Below, piece after piece: positions 8,718-17,006 of a stretch of 64,000 nucleotides of DNA. The DNA is from Ureibacillus sp. FSL W7-1570 (lineage in GTDB: Bacteria; Bacillota; Bacilli; Bacillales_A; Planococcaceae), in contig NZ_CP151979.1 of NCBI RefSeq assembly GCF_038593265.1, positions 1,364,001 to 1,428,000 of the forward strand. The letters are read 5' to 3'. Both the position numbers and the translations under genes were made by a program. Below the pieces are notes generated by a model. It was not told where the DNA came from. It worked only from the letters and a program-made list of their open reading frames with translations, and did not search any database. Position 1 is the stretch's first letter; every line of letters starts with the position of its first letter.

Positions 8718-9761
8718 ATGAAGAAATGGCTATTAGCCACGATTTTAGGGGTGTTGGCACTTGCGCTTGCTGCCTGTGGCGGCGACAGTTCCAGCAGTGA
8801 TGACAAGAAATCTAGTGATGAGTACACTGCAGACAAACCGCTTGTCATCAAGTTCTCTCACGTAACAGCTCAAGATAGTGTAAAAGGTAAAGCTGCTGAT
8901 TATTTTGCACAATTAGTGGATGAAAAAACAGAAGGTAAAGTAAAAGTTGAAGTGTATCCAGCTTCCCAATTATACGGGGATGCAGACGAACTTGATGCGT
9001 TAGTATCAGGGAACGTACATATGATCGCTCCTTCTGTAACAAAAATGGTAAAACTTGATCCACGTTGGCAATATGTTGATATGCCATATTTATTCGAAAG
9101 TGAAGAACATGTTCAAAAATTCTTTGATTCTGAATTGGCTCAAAAATTATTCAACTCAGATCAATTGGCAGCAAACGATATTAAAGGGATGGCATTCTGG
9201 CCAAACGGATTCAAACATTTCTCCAACAACAAACATCCATTGGTAAAACCTGAAGATTTCAAAGGTTTGAAATTTCGTACACAAGCTGGACAAGTATTGG
9301 AAGCTCAATTTGAAGCATTAGGCGCAGGTTCTGCGACAATCGCCTTTGGTGAAACTTACGCTGCTCTTCAACAAGGAACAGTTGATGGCGCGGAAAACCC
9401 ATTCAACAACTTTGATACAATGAAATTCTATGAAGTTCAAAAATATTTATCTACAACACAACATGGTCGTCTTGACTATGCGATTTTCGTAAACAAATCT
9501 TTCTGGGAATCAATGCCTGAAGATTTACGTGCAAAAGTGGAAGAAGCGCTTGCTGAAGCTACGAAATATGCTCAAGATTTGGCGGCTGAAGAAAACCAAA
9601 AATCTTTCGAAAAAATCAAAAGCTTAGGCACAGTGGAAGTATATGAAATGACTGATGAAGAGCGTGCAGCTCTTAAAGAAGCGTTACAACCTGTTTATGA
9701 TAAATTCGAAGATGTTATTACAAAAGAATTAATTGATGGCATCAAGGCTTTAGCTGAATAA
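8718..9761 (+). CDS. dctP: TRAP transporter solute-binding lipoprotein DctP
   Basis: A 347-residue extracytoplasmic receptor that delivers C4-dicarboxylates to the DctQM permease. Signal peptide with lipobox LALAAC, then a Ser/Lys/Asp-rich linker, FSHVTAQDSVKG, FKGLKFRTQAGQ carrying the conserved substrate Arg, and GTVDGAENPFNNF. ATG 8718 follows AAGGGGGA; an upstream in-frame start at 8499 would lie inside the preceding gene and is rejected. Codon choice looks more highly expressed than in neighbours, as expected for an abundant receptor. Confidence 0.92.
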   Translation: MKKWLLATILGVLALALAACGGDSSSSDDKKSSDEYTADKPLVIKFSHVTAQDSVKGKAADYFAQLVDEKTEGKVKVEVYPASQLYGDADELDALVSGNVHMIAPSVTKMVKLDPRWQYVDMPYLFESEEHVQKFFDSELAQKLFNSDQLAANDIKGMAFWPNGFKHFSNNKHPLVKPEDFKGLKFRTQAGQVLEAQFEALGAGSATIAFGETYAALQQGTVDGAENPFNNFDTMKFYEVQKYLSTTQHGRLDYAIFVNKSFWESMPEDLRAKVEEALAEATKYAQDLAAEENQKSFEKIKSLGTVEVYEMTDEERAALKEALQPVYDKFEDVITKELIDGIKALAE

Positions 9762-9798
9762 AAAATTCCCTGAAACACAATCTTTTCCCTAACGATTC

Positions 9799-9834
9799 GA
9801 GTGTCGATGCATTTCGGCACTCCCTCTTTTTTCA
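9799..9834 (+). terminator. Leaky terminator after dctP
   Basis: GAGTGTCGA (9799-9807) pairs with TCGGCACTC (9814-9822), followed by CCTCTTTTTT. Placed between the receptor and permease genes, it would lower dctQM expression relative to dctP. Confidence 0.75.
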
Positions 9835-9859
9835 CTTTAAAATAAAGGAGTTGAGACAA

Positions 9860-10357
9860 TTGAAAGTGTTAATGAAAATTTGGGCTTGGTTTGAGGAAAT
9901 CTTCTCGGGTCTTTTTTTTGGCGCCGGTGTCCTCTTAATCTTCTACGGAGTATTTATGCGATATGTTTTAAACCATCCCCAGGCATGGGTTGAAGAGGTG
10001 GCAAGATATTCAATCATTTGGGGCACTTTCCTGGGCTTCGGTATGGCATTAAAACACAATCAGCACATTCAAGTGGATATTTTATACGACCGTTTAAACC
10101 CTGCCGGAAAATATATTCTCAATCTTGTAGCAACCGCGTTGAGCATTATATTCTGTCTGATTTATACATATTACGGATGGAATCTGGTCTCTGCTCGACT
10201 CAATTCTGGAATGGTATCTCTTGAAGTGGGCATCCCTATGTGGATTGTTTACCTGATACTACCAATTTCAGGAGTGCTTTTCTTGCTTCGATTTATCGAA
10301 CGGTTGGTAAACATTCTGCGTAGAAAGGATGAAGAATATGCTAACCCTCTTAATTAG
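9860..10357 (+). CDS. dctQ: TRAP transporter small permease subunit DctQ
   Basis: A 165-residue membrane protein with four predicted helices (about 15-37, 50-68, 90-112, 128-150) and the DctQ signature VEEVARYSIIWGTFLGFGMAL. It forms the TRAP permease with DctM. TTG 9860 is chosen because AAAGGAG at 9844-9850 is nine bases upstream; the in-frame TTG at 9851 directly abuts that site. Confidence 0.88.
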   Translation: MKVLMKIWAWFEEIFSGLFFGAGVLLIFYGVFMRYVLNHPQAWVEEVARYSIIWGTFLGFGMALKHNQHIQVDILYDRLNPAGKYILNLVATALSIIFCLIYTYYGWNLVSARLNSGMVSLEVGIPMWIVYLILPISGVLFLLRFIERLVNILRRKDEEYANPLN

Positions 10358-11609
10358 TTTCTTTATATTAGTATTCTTGCGGGTTCCTATAGCAATCAGT
10401 TTGGCCTTATCTACCATTTTAATGTTATTTATGTCCGATTTTAATATGAACATGATGCCTCAACGGATGTTTACCGCACTCGATTCCTTTCCAATGATGG
10501 CCATCCCCGGATTCGTACTTGCAGGTGCCATTATGGCCCGCGGCGGAATTTCAAAATATTTGATTGAAGCATTGCGTTCATGGGTCGGGCATCTGCCAGG
10601 AGGATTATCCGTTGTAACGATCCTGGCCTGCGGGATTTTCGCCGCCATTTCCGGTTCATCTCCGGCAACGGCCGCTGCCATTGGTTCGATCATGATTCCC
10701 GCCCTCATCTCAGCAGGATATAATAAAAGATATGCTTACGGATTGGTTGCCGCCGGCGGAACGCTCGGTATTTTGATTCCTCCAAGCGTCCCTCTCATTA
10801 TCTACGGTATCACCGCCGAGGAATCAATCGGAAAATTATTCATGGCTGGCGTTATCCCTGGTTTGGGCTTGCTTGCCGTTCTGATTGTCGCTGCCATCGT
10901 TTATGCGAAAAAGCAAGGATATCAAGGTGACCAAAAAGCCACTTGGGAAGAACGCGGAAGAAAATCGTTGAAAGCCATTTGGGGTGCATTATTACCGGTA
11001 TTAATTTTAGGCACTATCTACAAAGGAGTTATCACTCCAACAGAATCTGCCGTGATTGCGGTCGTTTACGGACTCATCGTTTCTATTTTCATTTACCGTG
11101 AGTTGAGCTGGAAAGATTTCCGCCATGTGATGGTTGAATCCATTAACGTAACAGCGATGATTTTCCTTATTATCGGAGCTGCCTCATTATTCGGTTTATA
11201 TATGACAAACGAACAAGTCCCTCATAAAGTCGGTCAATGGATTGCGGAAAGTGACATGAACAAATGGGTATTCTTGTTAATCGTTAACTTCCTGTTTTTC
11301 ATTTTGGGAATGTTCTTGGAAGCGGTATCGATTATTTTGATCACTTTGCCAATTTTATTACCGATATTAAAACATTTCGGTATCGATTTATATCACTTCG
11401 CCATTATCATGGTAATCAACTTGGAACTTGGTATGATCACACCTCCAGTTGGTTTAAACTTGTTCGTCGTTGCGGGTGTTGCGAAAGAAAAATTGGGGGA
11501 AGTCGTTCGGGGCGTAATTCCATTCATTGTATTGATGATTGCATACTTGATCGTCGTCATCCTCTTCCCTCAATTATCGCTATGGCTGCCATTCGGAACC
11601 GGAAAATAA
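10338..11609 (+). CDS. dctM: TRAP transporter large permease subunit DctM
   Basis: A 423-residue protein with about 11-12 membrane helices, the sodium-coupled channel of the TRAP system. Typical segments are ISGSSPATAAAIGSIMIPAL, GGTLGILIPPSVPLIIYG, GVITPTESAVIAVVYG and LELGMITPPVGLNLFVVAG. The gene overlaps dctQ by 20 bases; ATG 10338 is preferred over ATG 10329 because of the spacing from AAAGGATGAAG. Confidence 0.92.
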   Translation: MLTLLISFFILVFLRVPIAISLALSTILMLFMSDFNMNMMPQRMFTALDSFPMMAIPGFVLAGAIMARGGISKYLIEALRSWVGHLPGGLSVVTILACGIFAAISGSSPATAAAIGSIMIPALISAGYNKRYAYGLVAAGGTLGILIPPSVPLIIYGITAEESIGKLFMAGVIPGLGLLAVLIVAAIVYAKKQGYQGDQKATWEERGRKSLKAIWGALLPVLILGTIYKGVITPTESAVIAVVYGLIVSIFIYRELSWKDFRHVMVESINVTAMIFLIIGAASLFGLYMTNEQVPHKVGQWIAESDMNKWVFLLIVNFLFFILGMFLEAVSIILITLPILLPILKHFGIDLYHFAIIMVINLELGMITPPVGLNLFVVAGVAKEKLGEVVRGVIPFIVLMIAYLIVVILFPQLSLWLPFGTGK

Positions 11610-11673
11610 CATTGGAAACTTGGCACACATTTTCGACCGTGTCCGTTGAAGTATAAAAAGAGGGTGTTCACAA

Positions 11674-12882
11674 ATGGAAACAAAGGGGTATCAATTGAAT
11701 GAGGCCGGCTACTGGCGCATCGTTGCAAGCCTCGGGTTGGCATCAACCTTCATTTTTGCAAGCTTTTATTCCTTTCAACCGCTCATTCCTGTATTCGAAA
11801 AAGAGTTTTCCATTTCAGTGACGTACTCCAGCTTGACCATGTCACTGGCAACGTTGTCCCTGATTTTCGGGCTGATTGTTTTAGGGTTTTTTTCCGACAG
11901 AAATGGACGAGTCGTATTCATCAAACTTTCCGTCCTTTTATCGATTCTTCCATTTCTTGTCATGCTTTTTGTTGAAAAATACTGGGTGATCTCCCTTTTG
12001 CGATTTATCCAAGGATTCACTTTGGCCGGAGTGCCTGCTGCATCCCTTGCCTATATCGGAGAGGAAATCGAATCGAAAGTGCGGAATCTGGCCACATCCA
12101 TCTATATTTCTACAAATGCGCTTGGCGGGATGATCGGACGGTTTCTTGCGGGGAATCTTTCAGAAACTTATAGTTGGCAATCAGCCATTACAATCATTAT
12201 GATTTTTGGCATTTGCGTGTTTATTTTTGTGCTCATCGCTTTGCCAAAATCGAAATTTTTCGTCCCAAGTGCAGTAAGTTTTTTGGAAGATTTGAAAGGT
12301 TTCGGTTATCATCTAAATAACCCGATTTTACTTCTGTTATTTGGATTGGGAATCGTATTGCAAATCACATTTACCGGAACGTGGACGTACCTTCCGTTCC
12401 AATTGGCACAACCGCCTTTTTCCATGTCCCTGGACTCCATTTCCTTTTTGTATTTTGCCTATGCCTTCGGGATTATTGGAGCACCGATTGCAAGCTGGCT
12501 CTCAAATAAATTCACATTAGAAAAAGTGCGGACCTTTGCGATCTTCTTTCTTTCTTTCGGCGTATTGTGCACATTGCATTCTTCTCTCTTTGTCGTATTG
12601 TTTGGTTTGTGTGTGGTTTGTTTCGGCTTTTTCACAGCCCATTCATTAACTGCCGCAAGTGTGGGCAAAACCGCGACCCATTTGAAAGGAAGCGCATCCA
12701 GCCTTTATTTGGTTGCTTATTACATCGGGGTTGCATCCGGAAGCACTCTTGTCGCTCCCGTCTATCATCATCTGGGGTGGAAAGGGTTCATCTTAATAAC
12801 CGTTGCTGTAACTATTTCCTATGTAATATTTTTAAATTTTTCATTAATAAAATACCACCAAAAAAAGAGTTTGGAAAATTAA
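11674..12882 (+). CDS. MFS transporter, YnfM-like
   Basis: A 402-residue protein with 12 predicted membrane helices and the MFS loop-2/3 motif GFFSDRNGRVVF, then RFIQGFTLAGVPAASLAYIGEE, which is characteristic of the YnfM subgroup. The substrate cannot be told from the sequence. AGAGGGTG precedes the ATG. It follows dctM by 64 bases without an obvious terminator and may be cotranscribed, which would hint at an organic-acid substrate or efflux partner. Confidence 0.8.
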   Translation: METKGYQLNEAGYWRIVASLGLASTFIFASFYSFQPLIPVFEKEFSISVTYSSLTMSLATLSLIFGLIVLGFFSDRNGRVVFIKLSVLLSILPFLVMLFVEKYWVISLLRFIQGFTLAGVPAASLAYIGEEIESKVRNLATSIYISTNALGGMIGRFLAGNLSETYSWQSAITIIMIFGICVFIFVLIALPKSKFFVPSAVSFLEDLKGFGYHLNNPILLLLFGLGIVLQITFTGTWTYLPFQLAQPPFSMSLDSISFLYFAYAFGIIGAPIASWLSNKFTLEKVRTFAIFFLSFGVLCTLHSSLFVVLFGLCVVCFGFFTAHSLTAASVGKTATHLKGSASSLYLVAYYIGVASGSTLVAPVYHHLGWKGFILITVAVTISYVIFLNFSLIKYHQKKSLEN

Positions 12883-12940
12883 GGAGATTTTCTTGTTGTT
12901 ACATACCATTGGAATATTTCCTAAATATAGAGCAATTTGA

Positions 12941-12974
12941 AAAGGCTGTCCGAAATGTTTTACGGACAGCCTTT
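12941..12974 (+). terminator. Terminator after the MFS gene
   Basis: A perfect 12-bp stem, AAAGGCTGTCCG (12941-12952) with CGGACAGCCTTT (12963-12974), ten-base loop. The convergent small gene ends just beyond it, so it may act in both directions. Confidence 0.85.
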
Positions 12975-12978
12975 CAAA

Positions 12979-13212
12979 TTATTTGAGTTCTATATGATTT
13001 TCCTTATTTTTTTCTCTTTCTTTCAAAATCCGCTCTTCCAGCTCTTTCGTTTTCATTTCCTGTCTTTTTGAAAATTGTTTCACTGCAAAGAAAACCGCAA
13101 AACAGAGCAGGAACAGAAAGACCATTTCAACCGCGGCCGGAATATAGGCCATTTTATCTTCCGGGAAATATAAAAAGTCGCCGTATAATAAAAGGTGATT
13201 CACCTTCATCAC
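12979..13212 (-). CDS. Small single-span membrane protein, unknown function
   Basis: A 77-residue protein with one strong membrane helix (about 26-46, VEMVFLFLLCFAVFFAV) followed by a highly charged coiled-coil-like Lys/Glu tail. Not recognised as a named family. It lies 14 bases downstream of ppiB on the same strand, so the two are probably cotranscribed. Confidence 0.6.
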   Translation of the reverse strand: MMKVNHLLLYGDFLYFPEDKMAYIPAAVEMVFLFLLCFAVFFAVKQFSKRQEMKTKELEERILKEREKNKENHIELK

Positions 13213-13226
13213 TTCTTTCCGTCATA

Positions 13227-13814
13227 TTATTCGATCACTGTGATTGATAAAATTTTGACATCTTCCAACGGTTTATCGCGGAAATCCGTTTCCACCTCCG
13301 CAATTTTGTCCACTACATCCATGCCTTCCACCACTTGACCGAATACAGTATGTTTATAATCCAACCAAGGGGTACCCCCAACCCGTGCGTATTCCTCAAT
13401 GATTTCTTTCGGGAAACCGGCCTGTTCCATTTGGGCAACCATGTCCGCCGGCACATATGGCATTTGCACGATAAAGAACTGTGAACCGTTCGTGTTTGGT
13501 CCTGCATTGGCCATTGATAATGCTCCGCGCAAATTGAACAATTCAGGATGGAATTCATCTTCAAAAGGTTGTCCCCAGATGGATTCCCCGCCCATTCCTG
13601 TTCCGGTTGGATCTCCGCCTTGGATCATAAAATCCTTAATGACACGATGGAAAATAATTCCTTCATAATAACCCGACTTGGCATGGCCCAAAAAGTTTTC
13701 CACTGTTTTTGGCGCATGTTCCGGGAACAATTTTATTTTTATTGAGCCCATTGTCGTTTTCATTTCCACCAAAATTTCTCCAGGGTTTAATTCCTTCGTT
13801 AATTGTGGGTACAT
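13227..13814 (-). CDS. ppiB: Peptidyl-prolyl cis-trans isomerase, cyclophilin type
   Basis: A 195-residue cytoplasmic cyclophilin that speeds isomerisation of Xaa-Pro bonds during folding. The catalytic core is intact: [19 protein letters not shown] (catalytic Arg and Phe), NGSQFFIVQ and HTVFGQV. Compared with minimal bacterial PpiB (about 145) it carries an N-terminal extension and an insertion around [17 protein letters not shown], as in larger Bacillales cyclophilins. No signal peptide. The ATG follows an AGGAGAAG site. Confidence 0.9.
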   Translation of the reverse strand: MYPQLTKELNPGEILVEMKTTMGSIKIKLFPEHAPKTVENFLGHAKSGYYEGIIFHRVIKDFMIQGGDPTGTGMGGESIWGQPFEDEFHPELFNLRGALSMANAGPNTNGSQFFIVQMPYVPADMVAQMEQAGFPKEIIEEYARVGGTPWLDYKHTVFGQVVEGMDVVDKIAEVETDFRDKPLEDVKILSITVIE

Positions 13815-14038
13815 TTCTTCTTCTCCTTTATAAATAAAATCAAAGTCATGACTTCATTTTCCTCGTATCAGTTTACCATAAAACGATCATTTTTTCTGCT
13901 AATTTGGCATTTTCCCTTTCATCTCTTATTATTTTAACAATTTCCCAAAGAGAAATACTTTTGTGTCATGCAATAAAGCGGAACTGTTCTGTTGGAAATT
14001 ATGGTATCCTTTCTTGTAGGAGCCGAGGAGGAATCATC

Positions 14039-15892
14039 GTGAAGCAATTTTTTGGTTATCTTATCATTATCGCTTTCTTCCCTCTCCTCTATCTGTTGGG
14101 GGAGAAAATATGGGAAGAAGTGGACCAGGCAAAAACCCAACAACAGCAAATCGAAGAACAAGTCCAACTTCCTGAAACCCAAACCCAGCTTCCCGTTAGA
14201 ATGTTGGACCGAAATGGAAGTCTTTTTAATGAGGATTACGTCGAATGGAGGGTCCCTACTCCATTAAATGAGATGCCTGAAATCGTCAAACAACTGTTTA
14301 TATTAAGCGAGGATCGGGATTTTTATCAGCACATCGGCTTCGACTTCAGCGCCATCATGAGGGCGGTTATCGCCAATGCGGGACAAAATTCCATCCGGCA
14401 AGGGGGCAGCACCATTACCCAGCAGCTTGTCCGGTCGCTTTATTTATCAGAAGAGAAAACCTATGAACGAAAATTAATGGAAATCTTTTATGCCTATGAA
14501 TTAGAAAAGATGTATGACAAAGACAAAATTTTAGAAATGTATTTAAATGAAATGTATTTTGCCAATCAAGTGTATGGAATCGGCGGTGCGGCAACGTACT
14601 ATTTCAATAAGCCTTTGCAGGATTTGTCCGTGGCGGAAATTGCATTCATTTCGGCCATTCCGAACAATCCATCCCTTTATGATCCGGTGACCAATTTCGG
14701 GAATACAAAAGCGCGGCAAGAGCGATTGATTGACTTGCTGGCCAAAGAAAATATCATCACGGCCGATGAAGCGAATACATATAAAAACGAACCGATTCGA
14801 CTGAATATCAAGAGGAAAACCCAGAAGTTCCCCGCTTACAGCACTTACGTCTTGCATGAACTGAAAGAATTGATTGCGGAAAATGAAGGATATGCGGACA
14901 GATTGCGGAAAGCTACCCCGGACGCAAAAAAAGTGGTCCAGAAGGAATTGGATGAAAGAATCAATGAACTGCTTCATTCCGGCATCATTATACATACGGC
15001 TTTGAATCCTCAAAAGCAGGACGGGGATGAGAAAGCCATCGACTCTTTTTTGTCGGTCCAAAACAACTTGCAAGCAAGCGCTGTCGTCATTGATAATAGC
15101 AATCGTGAAATTGTAAGTATTTATGGTGGGAAGGATTATAAAAAATTCGACTTCCATCGGGCTTATCAAGCACCGAGACAGCCGGGTTCATCCTTTAAAC
15201 CATTAATCGTATATGCGCCGCTTTTTGAAACGGCAAACTATTCCCCTTCATCCATAGTAAGTGGAGGAAACATTTGCATCGGCAATTTCTGCCCGCAAAA
15301 CTACGGGGGCGCAGTCTACGGCAATGTGACGATTGCGACCGCCTTTAAATACAGCTTAAACACAGCCGCTTTGAGGCTGTTCACCAAGGTGGGAATCGAC
15401 ACGGCTTTTCAATACTTGAACCAATTCCGTTTCGAGTCCATTGAGGAAAAGGATAAAAATTATTCAGCCGCATTGGGAGGGCTCACATACGGGGTAACCG
15501 CCCTGGAGATGGCCGATGCGTATACAAGTTTTATTGACGGAAGTTACACAAGAGCCCATGCCATACGGAAAGTGACCGATCAGGATGGAAATATATTGTA
15601 TCAATGGCCAACGGAACGGAAACAAATATGGTCTGAACAAACGGTCCAATATATGCGGACGCTTTTGGGCGAAGTGGTCAGAAGCGGAACGGGAAAGGGA
15701 ATTTTTGCAAATTCATCGTATATTGGTGCGAAAACAGGAACAACCAATGACTATCGGGACTTTTGGCTGGCCGGCTTATCGAACGAATACACCGCTGCCG
15801 TCTGGCTCGGATATGACCAGCCAAAATCGATGCAACAGCTTGAAAAGGCGCAAATCCATTTCAAAATCTTCAACCGCATTATGAACCAATGA
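14039..15892 (+). CDS. Class A penicillin-binding protein (transglycosylase/transpeptidase)
   Basis: A 617-residue bifunctional peptidoglycan synthase with one N-terminal membrane anchor (about 3-22) and the catalytic part outside. The GT51 glycosyltransferase domain shows EDRDFYQHIGFD with its catalytic Glu near 90, QGGSTITQQL and ERKLMEIFYAYELE. The transpeptidase carries SSFK (about 383), SLN (about 438) and KTGT (about 563). The length and short tail resemble PbpG/PBP2d- or PBP4-type enzymes rather than PBP1. GTG 14039 is preceded by GGAGCCGAGGAGG; an ORF extension to 13904 has no suitable site. Confidence 0.9.
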   Translation: MKQFFGYLIIIAFFPLLYLLGEKIWEEVDQAKTQQQQIEEQVQLPETQTQLPVRMLDRNGSLFNEDYVEWRVPTPLNEMPEIVKQLFILSEDRDFYQHIGFDFSAIMRAVIANAGQNSIRQGGSTITQQLVRSLYLSEEKTYERKLMEIFYAYELEKMYDKDKILEMYLNEMYFANQVYGIGGAATYYFNKPLQDLSVAEIAFISAIPNNPSLYDPVTNFGNTKARQERLIDLLAKENIITADEANTYKNEPIRLNIKRKTQKFPAYSTYVLHELKELIAENEGYADRLRKATPDAKKVVQKELDERINELLHSGIIIHTALNPQKQDGDEKAIDSFLSVQNNLQASAVVIDNSNREIVSIYGGKDYKKFDFHRAYQAPRQPGSSFKPLIVYAPLFETANYSPSSIVSGGNICIGNFCPQNYGGAVYGNVTIATAFKYSLNTAALRLFTKVGIDTAFQYLNQFRFESIEEKDKNYSAALGGLTYGVTALEMADAYTSFIDGSYTRAHAIRKVTDQDGNILYQWPTERKQIWSEQTVQYMRTLLGEVVRSGTGKGIFANSSYIGAKTGTTNDYRDFWLAGLSNEYTAAVWLGYDQPKSMQQLEKAQIHFKIFNRIMNQ

Positions 15893-15924
15893 AAAAAGAG
15901 CGAGTTTCTTTCCCGCTCTTTTTT
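15892..15924 (+). terminator. Terminator of the PBP gene
   Basis: AAAAAAGAGCG (15892-15902) pairs with CGCTCTTTTTT (15914-15924), eleven-base loop, directly at the stop codon. Confidence 0.85.
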
Positions 15925-16050
15925 GATTATGCCGGTCAGAATATTAATTGGAAAGTTTGACTTTCGAATGAACCGCACTGAACCATTTTCTTTGGAATGA
16001 TATCTATGCAACTAAAAAAGGCTGCCCCATTGAAGACAGCCCGTACCAAT

Positions 16051-16617
16051 CTAATTTGCAAAAGGCAAGCTCGCCAAAATCCCATTGTACAGTTTTAGAC
16101 ATACAAAGAGGACTGCCGCAAGAAAAACCGCCCAAAAAACAATTTCAAATACGATGAGGCCAATCATGCCGGCCAAAGAAGTATATTGGCTCATTTTATA
16201 TACTGTATAGACAAAAGAACAAAATAGCGATAATGCAAAAATGATCAGCAATGCAAGATAGGATTGGATGGCAACGGTGCTCAAGAGGCCACCGAAAAAG
16301 AAGATGACATATCCCCCTCTTGCCCCCTTTACAGAATGGCCTTCCGAATCGTTCGAAAACAATAGCATCGCGATCTCATGAATCGTTTCCCCAACCAATT
16401 TCAATGCTGAAAACATCATGAAGAAACAAAGGAATGAAACGAACAGCAACAACATCCGGATTTCCATATCGGTGAAAAATTCCAGCATGCCGGCATATAA
16501 GCCGATGGATTGGAAAAGGCCGATCAACTTGCCTACCGTAAAAATGCCGAATGAGAGACTATAAAGCAGAATAGAGAATAATGGTAAATAACTATATAAG
16601 TACGGATTTTTCATCAT
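16051..16617 (-). CDS. yufK: YufK/DUF5366-like membrane protein
   Basis: A 188-residue integral membrane protein with about five hydrophobic helices and a short cytoplasmic loop around FSNDSEGHSVKGARGG. Length and hydropathy match the YufK (DUF5366) family of Bacillales; function unknown. The assignment rests on general resemblance, not on a diagnostic motif. An isolated gene on the minus strand with a GGGG site before ATGATG. Confidence 0.6.
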   Translation of the reverse strand: MMKNPYLYSYLPLFSILLYSLSFGIFTVGKLIGLFQSIGLYAGMLEFFTDMEIRMLLLFVSFLCFFMMFSALKLVGETIHEIAMLLFSNDSEGHSVKGARGGYVIFFFGGLLSTVAIQSYLALLIIFALSLFCSFVYTVYKMSQYTSLAGMIGLIVFEIVFWAVFLAAVLFVCLKLYNGILASLPFAN

Positions 16618-16663
16618 ATTTGCCCCGTTAATTGTATTTTTCCTAACTTATCATAGCAAAATT

Positions 16664-16725
16664 TCCCGATCTATCAAGTAAATAAAAGAAAAAATCCCGA
16701 TCTATCAAGTAAATAAAAGAAAAAA
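16664..16725. repeat. 31-bp perfect tandem duplication
   Basis: Two adjacent identical 31-bp units, each beginning TCCCGATCTATCAAGT, lie at 16664-16694 and 16695-16725, just after the terminator of the small Tyr/Pro-rich gene. The A-rich end supplies the T-run of that terminator. Looks like a recent slippage duplication. Confidence 0.9.
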
Positions 16726-16745
16726 GAGTGCGGAAGTCCGCACTC
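16726..16745 (-). terminator. Terminator of the Tyr/Pro-rich gene
   Basis: GAGTGCGG (16726-16733) pairs with CCGCACTC (16738-16745); a T6 run follows on the minus strand. Confidence 0.85.
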
Positions 16746-16747
16746 CA

Positions 16748-16945
16748 TCAGTAACGGCCATATGGTGGATAAAATGGAGGATAGATTGGATAATATGGAT
16801 AATATGGTGGATAATAATATCCTTGAGGATAAATCACGTTCCCTAATAATCCCCCTAAAAATCCGCCAAGAAAAGGATAGCTAAAAAAATTGAATCCACC
16901 CCGGTTATATGGTACTGGACGATGGTGATATCGGAAATTCGACAT
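16748..16945 (-). CDS. Small Tyr/Pro/Gly-rich protein
   Basis: A 65-residue protein starting MSNFRYHHRPVPYNRGG, with a short Gly/Leu hydrophobic stretch (FLGGFLGGLLG) and a C-terminal run of Tyr-Tyr-Pro-Pro-type repeats. ATG 16945 has a perfect AAAGGAGG site seven bases upstream; the longer reading to 16993 has none. Composition resembles small coat- or surface-associated proteins of spore formers, but no family is recognised, so no function is assigned. Confidence 0.65.
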   Translation of the reverse strand: MSNFRYHHRPVPYNRGGFNFFSYPFLGGFLGGLLGNVIYPQGYYYPPYYPYYPIYPPFYPPYGRY

Positions 16946-17006
16946 AGTAAACCTCCTTTTCTCTAGTAACATATGTGGGAAAAGGAGGTTCACTTATGTT
17001 AATCGC

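Noticed and set aside
12567..12986. Long plus-strand frame overlapping the MFS gene end
   Set aside because: Shadow frame: no ribosome binding site, Cys/Arg/His-rich composition, and covered by the MFS coding frame and terminator.
13904..14038. N-terminal extension of the PBP gene
   Set aside because: No ribosome binding site; GTG 14039 has one and starts the basic-hydrophobic membrane anchor.
14543..15169. Long minus-strand frame within the PBP gene
   Set aside because: Antisense shadow of a clearly functional PBP coding frame, without a start signal.
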